Assembly: GCF_009388985.1 (NCBI RefSeq)
Contig: NZ_CP036422.1
Location: forward strand, 4,168,501-4,232,500
Origin: Halioglobus maricola
Lineage (GTDB): Bacteria; Pseudomonadota; Gammaproteobacteria; Pseudomonadales; Halieaceae
Length of the DNA: 64,000 nt
Reading direction: 5' to 3'
Below the pieces are notes generated by a model, which was given only the letters and a program-made list of their open reading frames with translations, had not been told where the DNA came from and searched no databases. The translations under genes were made by a program, and so were the position numbers. Shown one piece after another: positions 41,556-50,886 of this stretch; the stretch's first letter is position 1; each line of letters starts with the position of its first letter.

Positions 41556-42305
41556 ATGCGCATTCCCCGTATTTACACCCGCCAGGCATTGCAGCCCAAC
41601 AGCGAAATTGAGCTGGAGCCCGGCCCGAGCCAGCACCTTGCCCGCGCCTTGCGGATGCAGATTGACCACCAGTTGATTCTATTCGACGGCACCGGTGGCC
41701 AATATCCTGCGAGTATCACAGCGGTAGGCAAGAAGCAGGTTGCTGTAAAAACAGGAGCATTTGACGACCGCGATGTAGAATCGCCTCTCTCCATTCATCT
41801 GGGGATCGCCATCTCACGAGGCGATCGCATGGACTGGGTGGTACAGAAGGCGACAGAGCTGGGTGTTGATCGCATCACCCCCCTGCTGACAGAGCGCACT
41901 GAAATGAAGCTCAAGGGCGAGCGTGCCGAAAAGAAGATCAATCACTGGCAGCAAATCGCGATCAGCGCCTGCGAACAGTGCGGGCGCAACATAGTGCCCG
42001 ACATTGAGCCTCTCTCTGTTTGTGGCAACTGGGTTTCATCTGTCCAAGCCGAGACAAAGCTGGTGCTGCATCACCGGGCAGACAACATACCCGCCGGCAG
42101 TTCGGCACCGGAAAATATCGCATTGCTGATAGGCCCGGAAGGGGGTTTGAGTGCCGATGAGATTGCGGCTGCAGAAAGTGTTGGCTTTCTATCGCTGCGA
42201 CTCGGCCCCCGGGTATTGCGCACCGAGACAGCCCCGCTGGCCGCGATCACCATCCTCCAGTCCAGGTGGGGCGATATGTCGCTAGAAAGCCAGCCTCAGT
42301 CGTAG
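41556..42305 (+). CDS. rsmE: 16S rRNA (uracil-1498-N3)-methyltransferase
   Basis: SPOUT-class methyltransferase for U1498 of 16S rRNA; 249 residues, starting MRIPRIYTRQAL. SAM-knot residues: DWVVQKATELGVDRITPL, LLIGPEGGLSADEI and LRLGPRVLRTETAPLAAI, the family signature. Its 3' end overlaps the end of the convergent porin gene by 24 bp. It is followed at a distance by gshB on the same strand, the order known from Pseudomonas, but with two genes on - inserted. Confidence 0.97.
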   Translation: MRIPRIYTRQALQPNSEIELEPGPSQHLARALRMQIDHQLILFDGTGGQYPASITAVGKKQVAVKTGAFDDRDVESPLSIHLGIAISRGDRMDWVVQKATELGVDRITPLLTERTEMKLKGERAEKKINHWQQIAISACEQCGRNIVPDIEPLSVCGNWVSSVQAETKLVLHHRADNIPAGSSAPENIALLIGPEGGLSADEIAAAESVGFLSLRLGPRVLRTETAPLAAITILQSRWGDMSLESQPQS

Positions 42306-43607
42306 GCCCAACACCCAGATTGAACTTTCCGCAGGATTAACGGCTGGATTGCGGATGTACTGCACATCCGGGGTGATCGCGAGCTCTTCGAAAAGTTGGA
42401 TACGGTAGTACGTTTCCAATGTCGTCTGCTCAGGCAAATCCGGCCCATAGGTGCTCTCCATCGGCACTCCCCAGTTGAGCCCGACACCCAGAAGATTGCC
42501 ACCCGGCACTTTCCTCCAGGCGAAGCCGGTGCTCACACTCTCCTCGAGAATCGAACCCCCGTCATCGGCATAACCACCGCGCAAAAATACAGTCCAGTGC
42601 CGATTGAACAATCGGCTCCATGAGAAGTTGGCACCCCAACCCTCTTCCACGCCGGCTTCTTCGCGTTCATCCGTTTGCCACAGGCTGATATGGACGTTGT
42701 TGAGAAAGGCCGTCTCGCGGCTGCTGTTCCAGCCTATATCAAGATGTTTAAAGTACTCTCGATCACTAAAGAACGTATCGAATGTCTCACTGGGATCATG
42801 CGGATCCGAATTGGTATCGGCAAAACCACCGATCACATATAGCTGGTCCGTCAGATAGCCCCCCACTGCCACACCCAGGCCCTCGTTAGGCACCGGCATA
42901 GAGGCGCTGCCGGTAGAAAAGGCGTAATTGAAGAAGTCCGTCCACGGGCTTGCCAGTGTATAAACATCCACATAATCGCTGGTATCAAGCCAGCCACCCA
43001 GAACCACGAGGTTGCCGTCGAACATCCGTTGACGCCAGTACAGGTTGGTCAGGCGCAGCTGCTGATCGCTGAGGGTCAGGTGCAAGAGGCCGGCATATCC
43101 CACCTCACTGGCCAGGCCCTGGGGAGAAACACTGCTGCCATAGGCATGCCGGTGCTCTACCTTCCACACCAGTGCACCGGAATCCGCACCCTCCCCATCG
43201 TAGGCCTGCCAAACGCCATAAAAACGCAATGCACCGCCGGCGCCGCTGTCATCACCCGGGCTCTCAGTCGCATAAAGATAGGCCGAAATGTAGTCAGTGC
43301 TCCAGCTTACGCCGACGGAGGTTTCAATCTCCTTCTTGCGCGCCTGCCAGGCATCTACCGTGCTGCTCTTGAAAAGCGGGTCTCCCGGCAGGGCATCAAT
43401 ACCGATGCGACGCTCCACCTGGTCGGGTCCGGCGATGCTAAACCAGCGCACCCACTCTCGCAGTGTTTCCGGGCTGCACTGTTCAAGCTCCAGTTGCGTG
43501 CAGGCCAACTCCTCCAGGTCTTCTTGCTGAATTTCATCAGCGGCTGCGCTCACTCCAAACAGGCCGGAGAGCCCAGCGAACACCGCGCATAACAGTCTAA
43601 TCGGCAC
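42282..43607 (-). CDS. Outer-membrane porin, carbohydrate-porin (OprB) type
   Basis: A 441-residue exported protein (signal MPIRLLCAVFAGLSGLFGVSAAA). A short N-terminal region with two Cys (LACTQLELEQCSP) precedes an 18-strand-like barrel region with frequent aromatic strand ends (WSTDYISAYLYA, NYAFSTG, FSWSRLFNRHWTVFLRGGYAD, LGVGLNWGVP). It ends LGLRLRLAF with the C-terminal Phe needed for BAM. The later part (EQTTLETYYRIQLFEELAITPDVQYI) is the OprB-family C-terminal signature. Probably a sugar or small-solute channel. It lies downstream of an esterase gene, which it overlaps by 11 bp. Confidence 0.85.
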   Translation of the reverse strand: MPIRLLCAVFAGLSGLFGVSAAADEIQQEDLEELACTQLELEQCSPETLREWVRWFSIAGPDQVERRIGIDALPGDPLFKSSTVDAWQARKKEIETSVGVSWSTDYISAYLYATESPGDDSGAGGALRFYGVWQAYDGEGADSGALVWKVEHRHAYGSSVSPQGLASEVGYAGLLHLTLSDQQLRLTNLYWRQRMFDGNLVVLGGWLDTSDYVDVYTLASPWTDFFNYAFSTGSASMPVPNEGLGVAVGGYLTDQLYVIGGFADTNSDPHDPSETFDTFFSDREYFKHLDIGWNSSRETAFLNNVHISLWQTDEREEAGVEEGWGANFSWSRLFNRHWTVFLRGGYADDGGSILEESVSTGFAWRKVPGGNLLGVGLNWGVPMESTYGPDLPEQTTLETYYRIQLFEELAITPDVQYIRNPAVNPAESSIWVLGLRLRLAF

Positions 43608-44841
43608 GGTCCCAGCGAGCGTGCGCCCATTCCAGAAATTCGGTTACCGCGTGGACGGTGTGATCGGTGCGCACCGAGTGGAACACCTCGAAAGCGTGCT
43701 GAGCGCCGGGCAGTTCAGCATAAGCCACCGGCTCTTTGGAGGCCTGCTCCAGCGCCGCTACAAAATTCTGCGCCTCCTCCACCCACACCAGGGTATCGTG
43801 GCTGCCGTGCACCACGAACATCGGCGGCGCGTTGTCGCTCACATGCGTGAGGGGAGAGCCCGCTTCCCACAGCTCCGGGTTTTCTTCGCGGCTAACCTGT
43901 AACACCTTGTCAGCGAGTATTTTTTCCATCGACATCTCGGGGCGAATACCATCCCGATCCAGGAAATCATAAACGCCATAGAAGGGCACTGCCGCCTGGA
44001 TACTGGTATCAGCATCTTCAAAATCAGGCTGGAAGGGCGCGTAATTTGGCGTGAGGGCTGCCAGTGAGCTCAAATGGCCACCGGCTGAACCGCCTGTAAT
44101 CGCGATGTAGTCCGGGTTGCCGCCATATTCAGCAATATTTTCCCGAATCCAGGCAATGGCCTTTTTGACATCAACAATATGCGCCGGGAATGCCGCCTTG
44201 GGGCTAAGCCGATAATTGATAGCAACGCAGATCCAACCCCGTTCGGCCAGATGATACATAAGGGGCAGAGCTTGTTGCTCTTTCTCGCCAATCATCCAAC
44301 CGCCGCCGTGAACCTGCAGCAAAACGGGAAATCCGCCCTCACGGGGTTGGTCCGAATGGTAAATATCGAGCCTGTTGCGATCTCCGGCATCACCATAGGC
44401 AAGGTGCGAGTGAACCCGTACACCTCGTCTCTTCATGGCAAAGGGCTTAAGCCAGGACCCTGCGCTGATGCCGTCTTCCAGCAACTTATGGCGCTCAGTG
44501 GGAATCTCGTTGCGATAGCCCTCGCCCAACCCGCGGCGCAGTGCCAGCCCTAGGACGCGTGGAGAATCCATGGCCTGCACATGCAAGTAAACGAGGCCAA
44601 GCCAGGAAAGGGCAAAGAGGCCGAGTCCTATCTGAGCCAATGGCTCACCGAGCAAGCCGCTGAATGCGAGCAGAGCGGTCAGCCCTATTTGCCAGATGAG
44701 GTGAATGAGCGCGAGCTCACCCGCCAACCAGGCCGCAAGGAAGTACAGCGGGGCCAACCAGTACACTCGCCGCGCCTGGACGATCGCCGCCCAGGTGAAC
44801 ATTACGGAAACGATTGCCAGAAAAAAGTAAAACCCTGCCAC
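43597..44841 (-). CDS. Membrane-anchored esterase of the hormone-sensitive lipase family
   Basis: A 414-residue protein. The first 95 residues hold about three membrane helices (MAGFYFFLAIVSVMFTWAAI and two more). The rest is an alpha/beta hydrolase: LLQVHGGGWMIGEKEQ (HGGGW), AITGGSAGGHLSSL with the Ser nucleophile, VVHGSHDTLVWVEEA with Asp, and LPGAQHAFEVF with His. Such esterases act on short acyl esters; this one sits at the membrane. Coupled to the porin gene by an 11-bp overlap. Confidence 0.9.
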   Translation of the reverse strand: MAGFYFFLAIVSVMFTWAAIVQARRVYWLAPLYFLAAWLAGELALIHLIWQIGLTALLAFSGLLGEPLAQIGLGLFALSWLGLVYLHVQAMDSPRVLGLALRRGLGEGYRNEIPTERHKLLEDGISAGSWLKPFAMKRRGVRVHSHLAYGDAGDRNRLDIYHSDQPREGGFPVLLQVHGGGWMIGEKEQQALPLMYHLAERGWICVAINYRLSPKAAFPAHIVDVKKAIAWIRENIAEYGGNPDYIAITGGSAGGHLSSLAALTPNYAPFQPDFEDADTSIQAAVPFYGVYDFLDRDGIRPEMSMEKILADKVLQVSREENPELWEAGSPLTHVSDNAPPMFVVHGSHDTLVWVEEAQNFVAALEQASKEPVAYAELPGAQHAFEVFHSVRTDHTVHAVTEFLEWAHARWDRAD

Positions 44842-44968
44842 TAGATATCTCCACCGGTTATAACAACACCCAGTTTAGGTGAGGTATCTGGATTTCACTA
44901 ATGTCTTCTCTTGCGCGCGCCAGAGCCATTGCGTAACGTAGCAATCCCACTCTCTGTCGGAGCCCGAT

Positions 44969-45925
44969 ATGGCCATCAAGCTGGGCGTGGTGATGGATCC
45001 CATCGCCGAAATCAACTACAAGAAAGACACTACCATGGCGATGCTCTGGGCCGCCCAAGCGCGCGACTGGCAGCTCTACTACATGGAACAGAAAGACCTT
45101 TACCTCCGCGATGGCGAGGCCCGGGCCAGTATGTCTCACCTCACGGTATTTCGGGATCCGGACGCCTGGTATGACATGGACGAACCGCAGGATCTGCCCC
45201 TGTCAGACCTCGATGTCATCCTCATGCGCAAAGACCCACCCTTCGACAACGAATTCATCTACACCACCTACCTGCTCGAAGATGCAGAGCGCAAGGGAAC
45301 ACTGATCGTTAATCGCTGCCAGGGCCTGCGCGACAGCAATGAGAAGGTATTCGCTACCCAGTTCCCGGAGTGCTGCCCACCCGTATTGGTAAGCCGCGAA
45401 ATGGCGCGCCTCAAAGCCTTTCACGCTGAACACGGCGATGTGATTTACAAACCCCTGGACGGCATGGGTGGCAGCGCGATCTTCCGCGCCAAACACGACG
45501 ATCCCAATGTAAACGTGATTCTCGAGACTCTGACTGAGTTCGGCACCCAGACCATCATGGCACAGCGCTACATCCCCGAAATCAGCGAGGGCGACAAGCG
45601 CATCCTGGTAGTAGGCGGCAAGGTTGTACCCTACTGCCTGGCAAGAGTGCCATTAGCCGGAGAGACTCGTGGGAATCTCGCAGCGGGCGGCTCCGGTCGC
45701 CCCCAGCCGCTGACCGAGCGAGATCGGCATATCGCCGAAACAGTGGCCCCCGAGCTCAAGAAACGCGGCATCCTGTTCGCGGGTCTGGATGTCATCGGCG
45801 ACTACCTCACCGAAATCAATGTCACCAGCCCGACCTGTATCCGCGAAATCGACGCGGGGTATGATCTGGACATAGCAGGCCAGTTGATGGATTGTATCTC
45901 CGACGAGCTCAAACAGAGGGGCTGA
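44969..45925 (+). CDS. gshB: Glutathione synthetase
   Basis: ATP-grasp ligase joining gamma-glutamylcysteine and glycine; 318 residues. MAIKLGVVMDPIAEINYKKD is the family start; DVILMRKDPPFDNEFIY, IYKPLDGMGGSAIFRA (Gly-rich loop), TIMAQRYIPEI, GDKRILVVGG and EINVTSPTCIREID follow. The ribosome-binding site CGGAG precedes ATG 44969. First gene of gshB-tonB-yqgE-ruvX, the arrangement of P. aeruginosa PA0407-PA0404. Confidence 0.98.
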   Translation: MAIKLGVVMDPIAEINYKKDTTMAMLWAAQARDWQLYYMEQKDLYLRDGEARASMSHLTVFRDPDAWYDMDEPQDLPLSDLDVILMRKDPPFDNEFIYTTYLLEDAERKGTLIVNRCQGLRDSNEKVFATQFPECCPPVLVSREMARLKAFHAEHGDVIYKPLDGMGGSAIFRAKHDDPNVNVILETLTEFGTQTIMAQRYIPEISEGDKRILVVGGKVVPYCLARVPLAGETRGNLAAGGSGRPQPLTERDRHIAETVAPELKKRGILFAGLDVIGDYLTEINVTSPTCIREIDAGYDLDIAGQLMDCISDELKQRG

Positions 45926-45935
45926 TAAGCCAGCG

Positions 45936-46820
45936 ATGTACTATTTCGAGGCGTCGGCAGGGAGTAGCCAGCGCATGCGCAATGCGCTGCTGGCCGCCCT
46001 CGGCCTGCATCTGGCCCTGATCGCCGCTGTTACCTTCGAGTACAATTTTTCGGCGGCGAGCAAGAAGCCACAGATCGAAGTCACCCTTGCCACTCGCCCG
46101 GCCGACAATGCGCCCAGTGAGGCCCGGCATATCGCCCAGGCCAATCAGGAAGGGAGCGGCCAGGAGGCCGAACTCGACCTGGTCACCAGCAGCAATAACC
46201 AACTTCCAATGCAATCTCCCACACCTCAGCAGGCCGCACCGCGTCGGATGGAAAAGGACGCGCAGGCCACCGGCGATCTACTGACGACTACCGCAGCGAC
46301 GCAGGAACAGGTCGCCCTGGAACAAGCCGAGCGAGAGCAGCGCCACAACCCCACCGACGGGATCAGCCCGGAGATGGATCGCATCAACCAACAGCTGGCA
46401 AGCCTTCAGGCTCAACTCGATGAACAGACCCGCGCCCAGGTCAAGAAGCCACGGGTGCGACGACTCACGGCTGTCTCCGCGCGCCAGGCCGCCGATGCGG
46501 CCTATCTTGCAGACTGGCGTCAACGGCTGGAAGCGGTGGGCAACAAATACTATCCCGAAGCATCTATCCGCTATGGCCTGTACGGCGACCTGCGCCTGCT
46601 CGTCGCGATTCGCAAGGATGGCACCCTCGGCGCCATTCAGATTCTGGAATCTTCAGGCTACGCAGTGCTGGACGAAGCGGCTATCAAGATCGTCCGTATG
46701 GCAGCCCCTTACTCTCCATTTCCGCCGGAACTCGCGGCCACAACCGACACCCTCGAGATTATCCGCACATGGCAATTTCAGGAAAACGAGCTAAGCTCAA
46801 ACCAACAGCGCCGACGCTGA
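45936..46820 (+). CDS. TonB-like energy transducer (TonB3-type position)
   Basis: A 294-residue protein with an N-terminal membrane helix (MRNALLAALGLHLALIAAVT), a long polar periplasmic part with a coiled-coil stretch (EMDRINQQLASLQAQLDEQ), and a C-terminal TonB domain from about residue 195 (WRQRLEAVGNKYYPEASIR, GDLRLLVAIRKDGTLGAIQI, AAIKIVRMAAPYSPFPPEL). No ExbBD genes are beside it. In P. aeruginosa the gene at this place (tonB3) is needed for twitching motility, and here pilT-pilU lie 1.3 kb away, so a link with type IV pili is possible. Confidence 0.88.
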   Translation: MYYFEASAGSSQRMRNALLAALGLHLALIAAVTFEYNFSAASKKPQIEVTLATRPADNAPSEARHIAQANQEGSGQEAELDLVTSSNNQLPMQSPTPQQAAPRRMEKDAQATGDLLTTTAATQEQVALEQAEREQRHNPTDGISPEMDRINQQLASLQAQLDEQTRAQVKKPRVRRLTAVSARQAADAAYLADWRQRLEAVGNKYYPEASIRYGLYGDLRLLVAIRKDGTLGAIQILESSGYAVLDEAAIKIVRMAAPYSPFPPELAATTDTLEIIRTWQFQENELSSNQQRRR

Positions 46821-46848
46821 GAAACACGATGGAGGGCCGCGCCAGCTC

Positions 46849-47439
46849 ATGCCTGGAAGAAGCGAAGTTACCACTGCCAGGAGCAGCGACAGTTTGCGGG
46901 ATCACTTCCTGCTGGCTATGCCGAGCCTGAGCGAAGGCATTTTCTCCCAGAGCATTACCTATATTTGCGAGCACGGCGAGAGCGGCGCCATGGGCATTGT
47001 CATCAACCAGCCTCTGGACCTTTCCGTCGAAGAAATTTTCGAACACCTGCAAATCAACTCCCTGCGCGACTTTTCCACCATGCCGGTAATGGCCGGAGGT
47101 CCCGTACAGATTGACCATGGCTTTGTACTCCACCGTCCCGGCCAGGATGAATGGGAGGCGAGCCTCAAGGTCACAGACGAAATAACCCTGACGACATCGC
47201 GCGATATCCTGCGCGCAATCGCGCACGGTACCGGGCCGAATGAGCACCTGATTGCGCTGGGCTATGCCGGCTGGTCCGCCGGGCAACTCGAGCAAGAGCT
47301 CGCCGAAAACAGCTGGCTGACCCTACCTGCCGATAGCGACATCATCTTCGCTACGCCCCATGCGCATCGTCTTGGGGCAGCCGCCGCTCTGCTCGGCATC
47401 GACATGAACCTCATCTCTGGCGAAGCGGGGCACGCCTGA
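46849..47439 (+). CDS. yqgE: YqgE/AlgH family protein
   Basis: A 196-residue cytosolic protein of the UPF0301 family. Core motifs: HFLLAMPSLSEGIFSQSITYI, GAMGIVINQPLDLSVEEIF, VMAGGPVQIDHGFVLH and FALGYAGWSAGQLEQE-like LIALGYAGWSAGQLE, with the terminal ALLGIDMNLIS. Annotated as transcriptional regulator AlgH in pseudomonads, but its biochemical role is not settled. Its TGA overlaps a CTG start of ruvX. Confidence 0.96.
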   Translation: MPGRSEVTTARSSDSLRDHFLLAMPSLSEGIFSQSITYICEHGESGAMGIVINQPLDLSVEEIFEHLQINSLRDFSTMPVMAGGPVQIDHGFVLHRPGQDEWEASLKVTDEITLTTSRDILRAIAHGTGPNEHLIALGYAGWSAGQLEQELAENSWLTLPADSDIIFATPHAHRLGAAAALLGIDMNLISGEAGHA

Positions 47440-47861
47440 TCCAGACCGCACGCACAGTCATGGCTTTCGACTACGGCCTGCGCCAGATCGGTGTAGCGAT
47501 GGGCAACGTCTTATTGGGCACCTCTCAGGCACTGCCGATTCTCAGGGCTAAAGATGGCATACCCGACTGGCAGGCGGTGGAAACGCTGGTAAAAGAGTGG
47601 CAGCCAGACCTGCTACTGGTGGGTGAGCCGATCAATATGGACGGCACTGAAAGTGAACTCTCAAAGCGCGCCAACAAATTCGGCCGACGTCTGCACGGGC
47701 GTCTGGGCCTGGCGGTAGAAATGGTGGATGAACGGCTCAGCAGTTTTGAGGCCAAGACACTGAGCCGCGAGCGAGGTCACAGCGGCGATTATCACCGCGA
47801 ACCTATCGACAGCCTGGCTGCAGAGCTGATCCTGCAGACCTGGCTGAGCGAACGGGACTAA
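47436..47861 (+). CDS. ruvX: Holliday junction resolvase-like protein RuvX/YqgF, probable CTG start
   Basis: RNase H-fold protein linked to 16S rRNA 5'-end maturation and Holliday-junction resolution. From CTG 47436, overlapping the yqgE TGA as CTGA, the protein has 141 residues and starts IQTARTVMAFDYGLRQIGVA. From the first ATG (47460) it would start MAFDYG and lack the strand before the catalytic Asp that other family members have. Other motifs are LLVGEPINMDGTES, VEMVDERLSSFEA and DSLAAELILQTWL. The last 4 bp overlap the convergent pilU end. Confidence 0.92.
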   Translation: MIQTARTVMAFDYGLRQIGVAMGNVLLGTSQALPILRAKDGIPDWQAVETLVKEWQPDLLLVGEPINMDGTESELSKRANKFGRRLHGRLGLAVEMVDERLSSFEAKTLSRERGHSGDYHREPIDSLAAELILQTWLSERD

Positions 47862-49003
47862 CTACGCCCCATAAAGCGGCCTTCGTCTTCACCCTCATCA
47901 AATGAAAGGCTAAGTTCGTCGGCTTCTCCGGTGCCAATACCACGGTCGTGCATCTTGATCTGCAGGCGAACGTCGTTGGCAGAGTCGGCGAAGCGAATCG
48001 CATCCTCCTTGGAGATAAGTCCTTCCTTGTAGGCCTTGACCAGCGATTGGTCCAGGGTCTGCATACCCAGTTCGGTAGACTTGGCCATCAATTCCTTGAT
48101 CAGGTGCACTTCACCCTTGCGGATATAGTCAGCGATCAGGGGTGAATTCAATAGCACTTCCACGACCGGTGTTCGGCCCTGGCCGTCCTTGCGCGGCAGC
48201 AACTGCTGGGCAACCATGGACTTCAGGTTGAGTGACAGATCCATCCATATCTGGCGGTGCTGCTCGGGCGGGAAGAAACTCTGGATTCGATCCAGAGCCT
48301 GGTTGGCGTTGTTGGCGTGCAGGGTACACAGACAAAGGTGGCCTGTCTCGGCAAAGGTCAGGGCCTGCATCATGGTTTCAGCGGTACGCACCTCACCAAT
48401 GAGAATAACGTCAGGCGCCTGGCGCAACGTGTTTTTCAGAGCGACCTGAAAGGACTCGGTGTCTACACCCACTTCGCGCTGGGTGACAATGCAACCCGAG
48501 TGCTGATGCATGAATTCAATCGGATCCTCGATGGTAATGATATGGCCGCGGCTGTTCTTGTTCCGATAGCCCACCATGGAAGCGAGCGAAGTCGATTTAC
48601 CGGTGCCGGTCGCGCCCACAAAGATCACCAGGCCGCGCTTGGTCATCGCCAGTTCCTTGATGATCGGTGGCAGGCCAAGTTCATCGACTGACGGGATCTC
48701 GGAAACAATACGACGCAGAACCAGACCGGCTTCGCCGCGCTGCTGGAAACAGCTTACCCGGAAACGGCCCAGGCCCTCGGCGCCGATAGCAAAATTGTAT
48801 TCGTGATGTTTAAAGAACACGTCCTGCTGATCTTCGTCCATCGTGGACAGCACCAGTTCGCGAGCCTCACCTGGGCTGAGAGGTTCGTCGCGCATGGGAT
48901 AGATCGTGCCATCCACCTTGATGCTGGGCGGAGCGCCGGCCGAGATAAAGCCATCAGAGGCTCCCTCGTCGACAATCCGCTGCAGCATATCCAAAATTTC
49001 CAT
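47858..49003 (-). CDS. pilU: Type IV pilus retraction-associated ATPase PilU
   Basis: Cytosolic hexameric ATPase that assists PilT in pilus retraction; 381 residues. Walker A FVGATGTGKSTSLASMV, Asp box IITIEDPIEFMHQHSGCIVTQREVG, Walker B DVILIGEVRTAETM and His box AETGHLCLCTLHANNA. The C-terminal tail ELSLSFDEGEDEGRFMGRS is PilU-like rather than PilT-like. It lies 44 bp downstream of pilT on the same strand. Confidence 0.97.
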   Translation of the reverse strand: MEILDMLQRIVDEGASDGFISAGAPPSIKVDGTIYPMRDEPLSPGEARELVLSTMDEDQQDVFFKHHEYNFAIGAEGLGRFRVSCFQQRGEAGLVLRRIVSEIPSVDELGLPPIIKELAMTKRGLVIFVGATGTGKSTSLASMVGYRNKNSRGHIITIEDPIEFMHQHSGCIVTQREVGVDTESFQVALKNTLRQAPDVILIGEVRTAETMMQALTFAETGHLCLCTLHANNANQALDRIQSFFPPEQHRQIWMDLSLNLKSMVAQQLLPRKDGQGRTPVVEVLLNSPLIADYIRKGEVHLIKELMAKSTELGMQTLDQSLVKAYKEGLISKEDAIRFADSANDVRLQIKMHDRGIGTGEADELSLSFDEGEDEGRFMGRS

Positions 49004-49047
49004 AACGAGATCTCCCTGATATTCGCCCTACGGCGCTCGCCTGAGAC

Positions 49048-50082
49048 TTAGAAGTTTTCCGGCATCCGTGCTTTTTCTCGAGCCACATCCCTGGTGATGA
49101 TGCGCTTGTCCACCATTTCGTGCAGACACTGGTCCATGGTCTGCATGCCGATAGCCTGGCCAGTCTGTATAGCCGAGTACATCTGTGCAACCTTGTCCTC
49201 GCGAATGAGGTTTCGTATCGCAGAGGTGCCGCGCATGATTTCATGTGCTGCCACTCGGCCGCCTGTCGCCCGCTTAAGCAGGGTCTGGGATATCACGGCC
49301 TGTAGCGACTCTGACAACATCGAGCGAACCATGTCTTTCTCAGCAGCGGGGAATACATCGATCACGCGGTCGATGGTTTTGGCTGCGGAGGTGGTGTGCA
49401 GTGTTCCGAATACCAGGTGGCCGGTTTCGGCCGCTGTCAGGGCAAGTCGGATTGTCTCGAGGTCGCGCATCTCACCTACCAGAACAATGTCCGGGTCTTC
49501 ACGCAGTGCGCTGCGCAATGCCTCGGAAAAGCCCAGGGTGTCCTTATGGACTTCCCGCTGGTTCACCAGACACTTTTTGGACTCGTGCACAAATTCAATA
49601 GGGTCCTCGATAGTGAGGATATGCTCATATTTATTGTCGTTAATAAAATCGACCATCGCCGCGAGCGTGGTCGACTTACCGGAGCCGGTAGGCCCGGTGA
49701 CCAACACCAACCCGCGGGGCATCATGCTGATATCGCGGAAAACCTGACCCATCCCCAAGTCTTCCATGGTGAGGACCTTGGAGGGAATGGTCCGAAAAAC
49801 AGCGCCAGAACCGCGGTTCTGGTTGAAGGCGTTAACACGGAAACGGGCAACGCCGGGAACTTCGAAGGAGAAATCCGTCTCGAGGAATTCCTCATAGTCC
49901 TTCCGCTGCTTATCGTTCATGATGTCGTAGATCAACTCATGAACCTGTTTGTGTTCCATTGGCGGGAGGTTAATGCGGCGAATATCACCGTCCACCCGAA
50001 TCATAGGCGGCAAGCCCGCCGAGAGGTGTAAGTCAGATGCGCCTTGCTTGGCACTGAAGGCGAGTAGCTCTGTGATGTCCAT
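49048..50082 (-). CDS. pilT: Type IV pilus retraction ATPase PilT
   Basis: Main motor for pilus retraction and twitching; 344 residues. ATG 50082 opens MDITELLAFSAKQGASDLHLSAG, the standard PilT start. Walker A VTGPTGSGKSTTLAAMV, Asp box ILTIEDPIEFVHESKKCLVNQREV, Walker B DIVLVGEMRDLETIRLALTAAETGHLVFGTLHT, and the AIRNLIREDK motif in the C-terminal half. Divergent from yggS across about 50 bp. Confidence 0.98.
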   Translation of the reverse strand: MDITELLAFSAKQGASDLHLSAGLPPMIRVDGDIRRINLPPMEHKQVHELIYDIMNDKQRKDYEEFLETDFSFEVPGVARFRVNAFNQNRGSGAVFRTIPSKVLTMEDLGMGQVFRDISMMPRGLVLVTGPTGSGKSTTLAAMVDFINDNKYEHILTIEDPIEFVHESKKCLVNQREVHKDTLGFSEALRSALREDPDIVLVGEMRDLETIRLALTAAETGHLVFGTLHTTSAAKTIDRVIDVFPAAEKDMVRSMLSESLQAVISQTLLKRATGGRVAAHEIMRGTSAIRNLIREDKVAQMYSAIQTGQAIGMQTMDQCLHEMVDKRIITRDVAREKARMPENF

Positions 50083-50134
50083 ATACGTCATTCCCCTGTG
50101 GCTCAACTAGTAGGCTTGGGCTACCATTTGCACC

Positions 50135-50827
50135 ATGAATCCGTCTTCTATTAAAGACAATATAGCAAAGGTACGGCAGAGAGTAGAACTCAGTGCCAAA
50201 AAGTGCCAACGTCCCGCAGCGAACATTCTCCTACTAGCCGTCAGTAAAACACGTCCAGCCGGCGACATTCGTGAGGCACATCACTGTGGCCTCAGTGAGT
50301 TCGGTGAATCCTATCTGCAGGAAGCCGTCGACAAGATCGATCAGCTGCAAGATCTGTCGCTATGCTGGCATTTTATCGGCCCGATCCAATCGAATAAAAC
50401 CCGGCCCGTCGCCGAGCACTTTCACTGGGTACACAGCGTAGAGCGCGTCAAGATCGCGCGCCGGCTCAACGAGCAGCGGCCACACGAGCTCGGGCCGCTG
50501 AATGTCTGCATTCAAGTGAACACTTCCGGCGAAGCCAGCAAGTCGGGAGCACCTCTGGAGGAGGTACCGGAACTCGCAGCCCAAATAGCGCAGATGCCCA
50601 ACTTGAAACTGCGTGGCCTGATGAGCATCCCCGCCTCCAGTGACGACCCCGCTGCGCAGCGGCGCGCCTTCAGCCAACTGCGCGAATGCTTCGAACAATT
50701 GCAGCTGGAACACACCGGGCTGGATACCCTCTCCATGGGCATGTCCGGTGACATGGAAGCCGCTGTCGCAGAGGGCTCCACCATTCTGCGGATAGGCACG
50801 GCAATATTCGGCCCCCGCAACGGGTGA
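50135..50827 (+). CDS. yggS: YggS/PROSC family pyridoxal phosphate homeostasis protein
   Basis: A 230-residue TIM-barrel protein that binds PLP through the Lys in ILLLAVSKTRPA. Further motifs: FGESYLQEAVDKI, WHFIGPIQSNKTRPVAEHF, NVCIQVNTSGEASKSG, RGLMSIP and LSMGMSGDMEAAVAEGSTILRIGTAIFG. It buffers vitamin B6 and has no known catalysis. First gene of a long + operon-like run to hemW. Confidence 0.97.
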   Translation: MNPSSIKDNIAKVRQRVELSAKKCQRPAANILLLAVSKTRPAGDIREAHHCGLSEFGESYLQEAVDKIDQLQDLSLCWHFIGPIQSNKTRPVAEHFHWVHSVERVKIARRLNEQRPHELGPLNVCIQVNTSGEASKSGAPLEEVPELAAQIAQMPNLKLRGLMSIPASSDDPAAQRRAFSQLRECFEQLQLEHTGLDTLSMGMSGDMEAAVAEGSTILRIGTAIFGPRNG

Positions 50828-50886
50828 TAACCAAGCGACACAGGCGTTATACTTGGCTTTTCACAAGGCCTTCATAAGGACAAACC

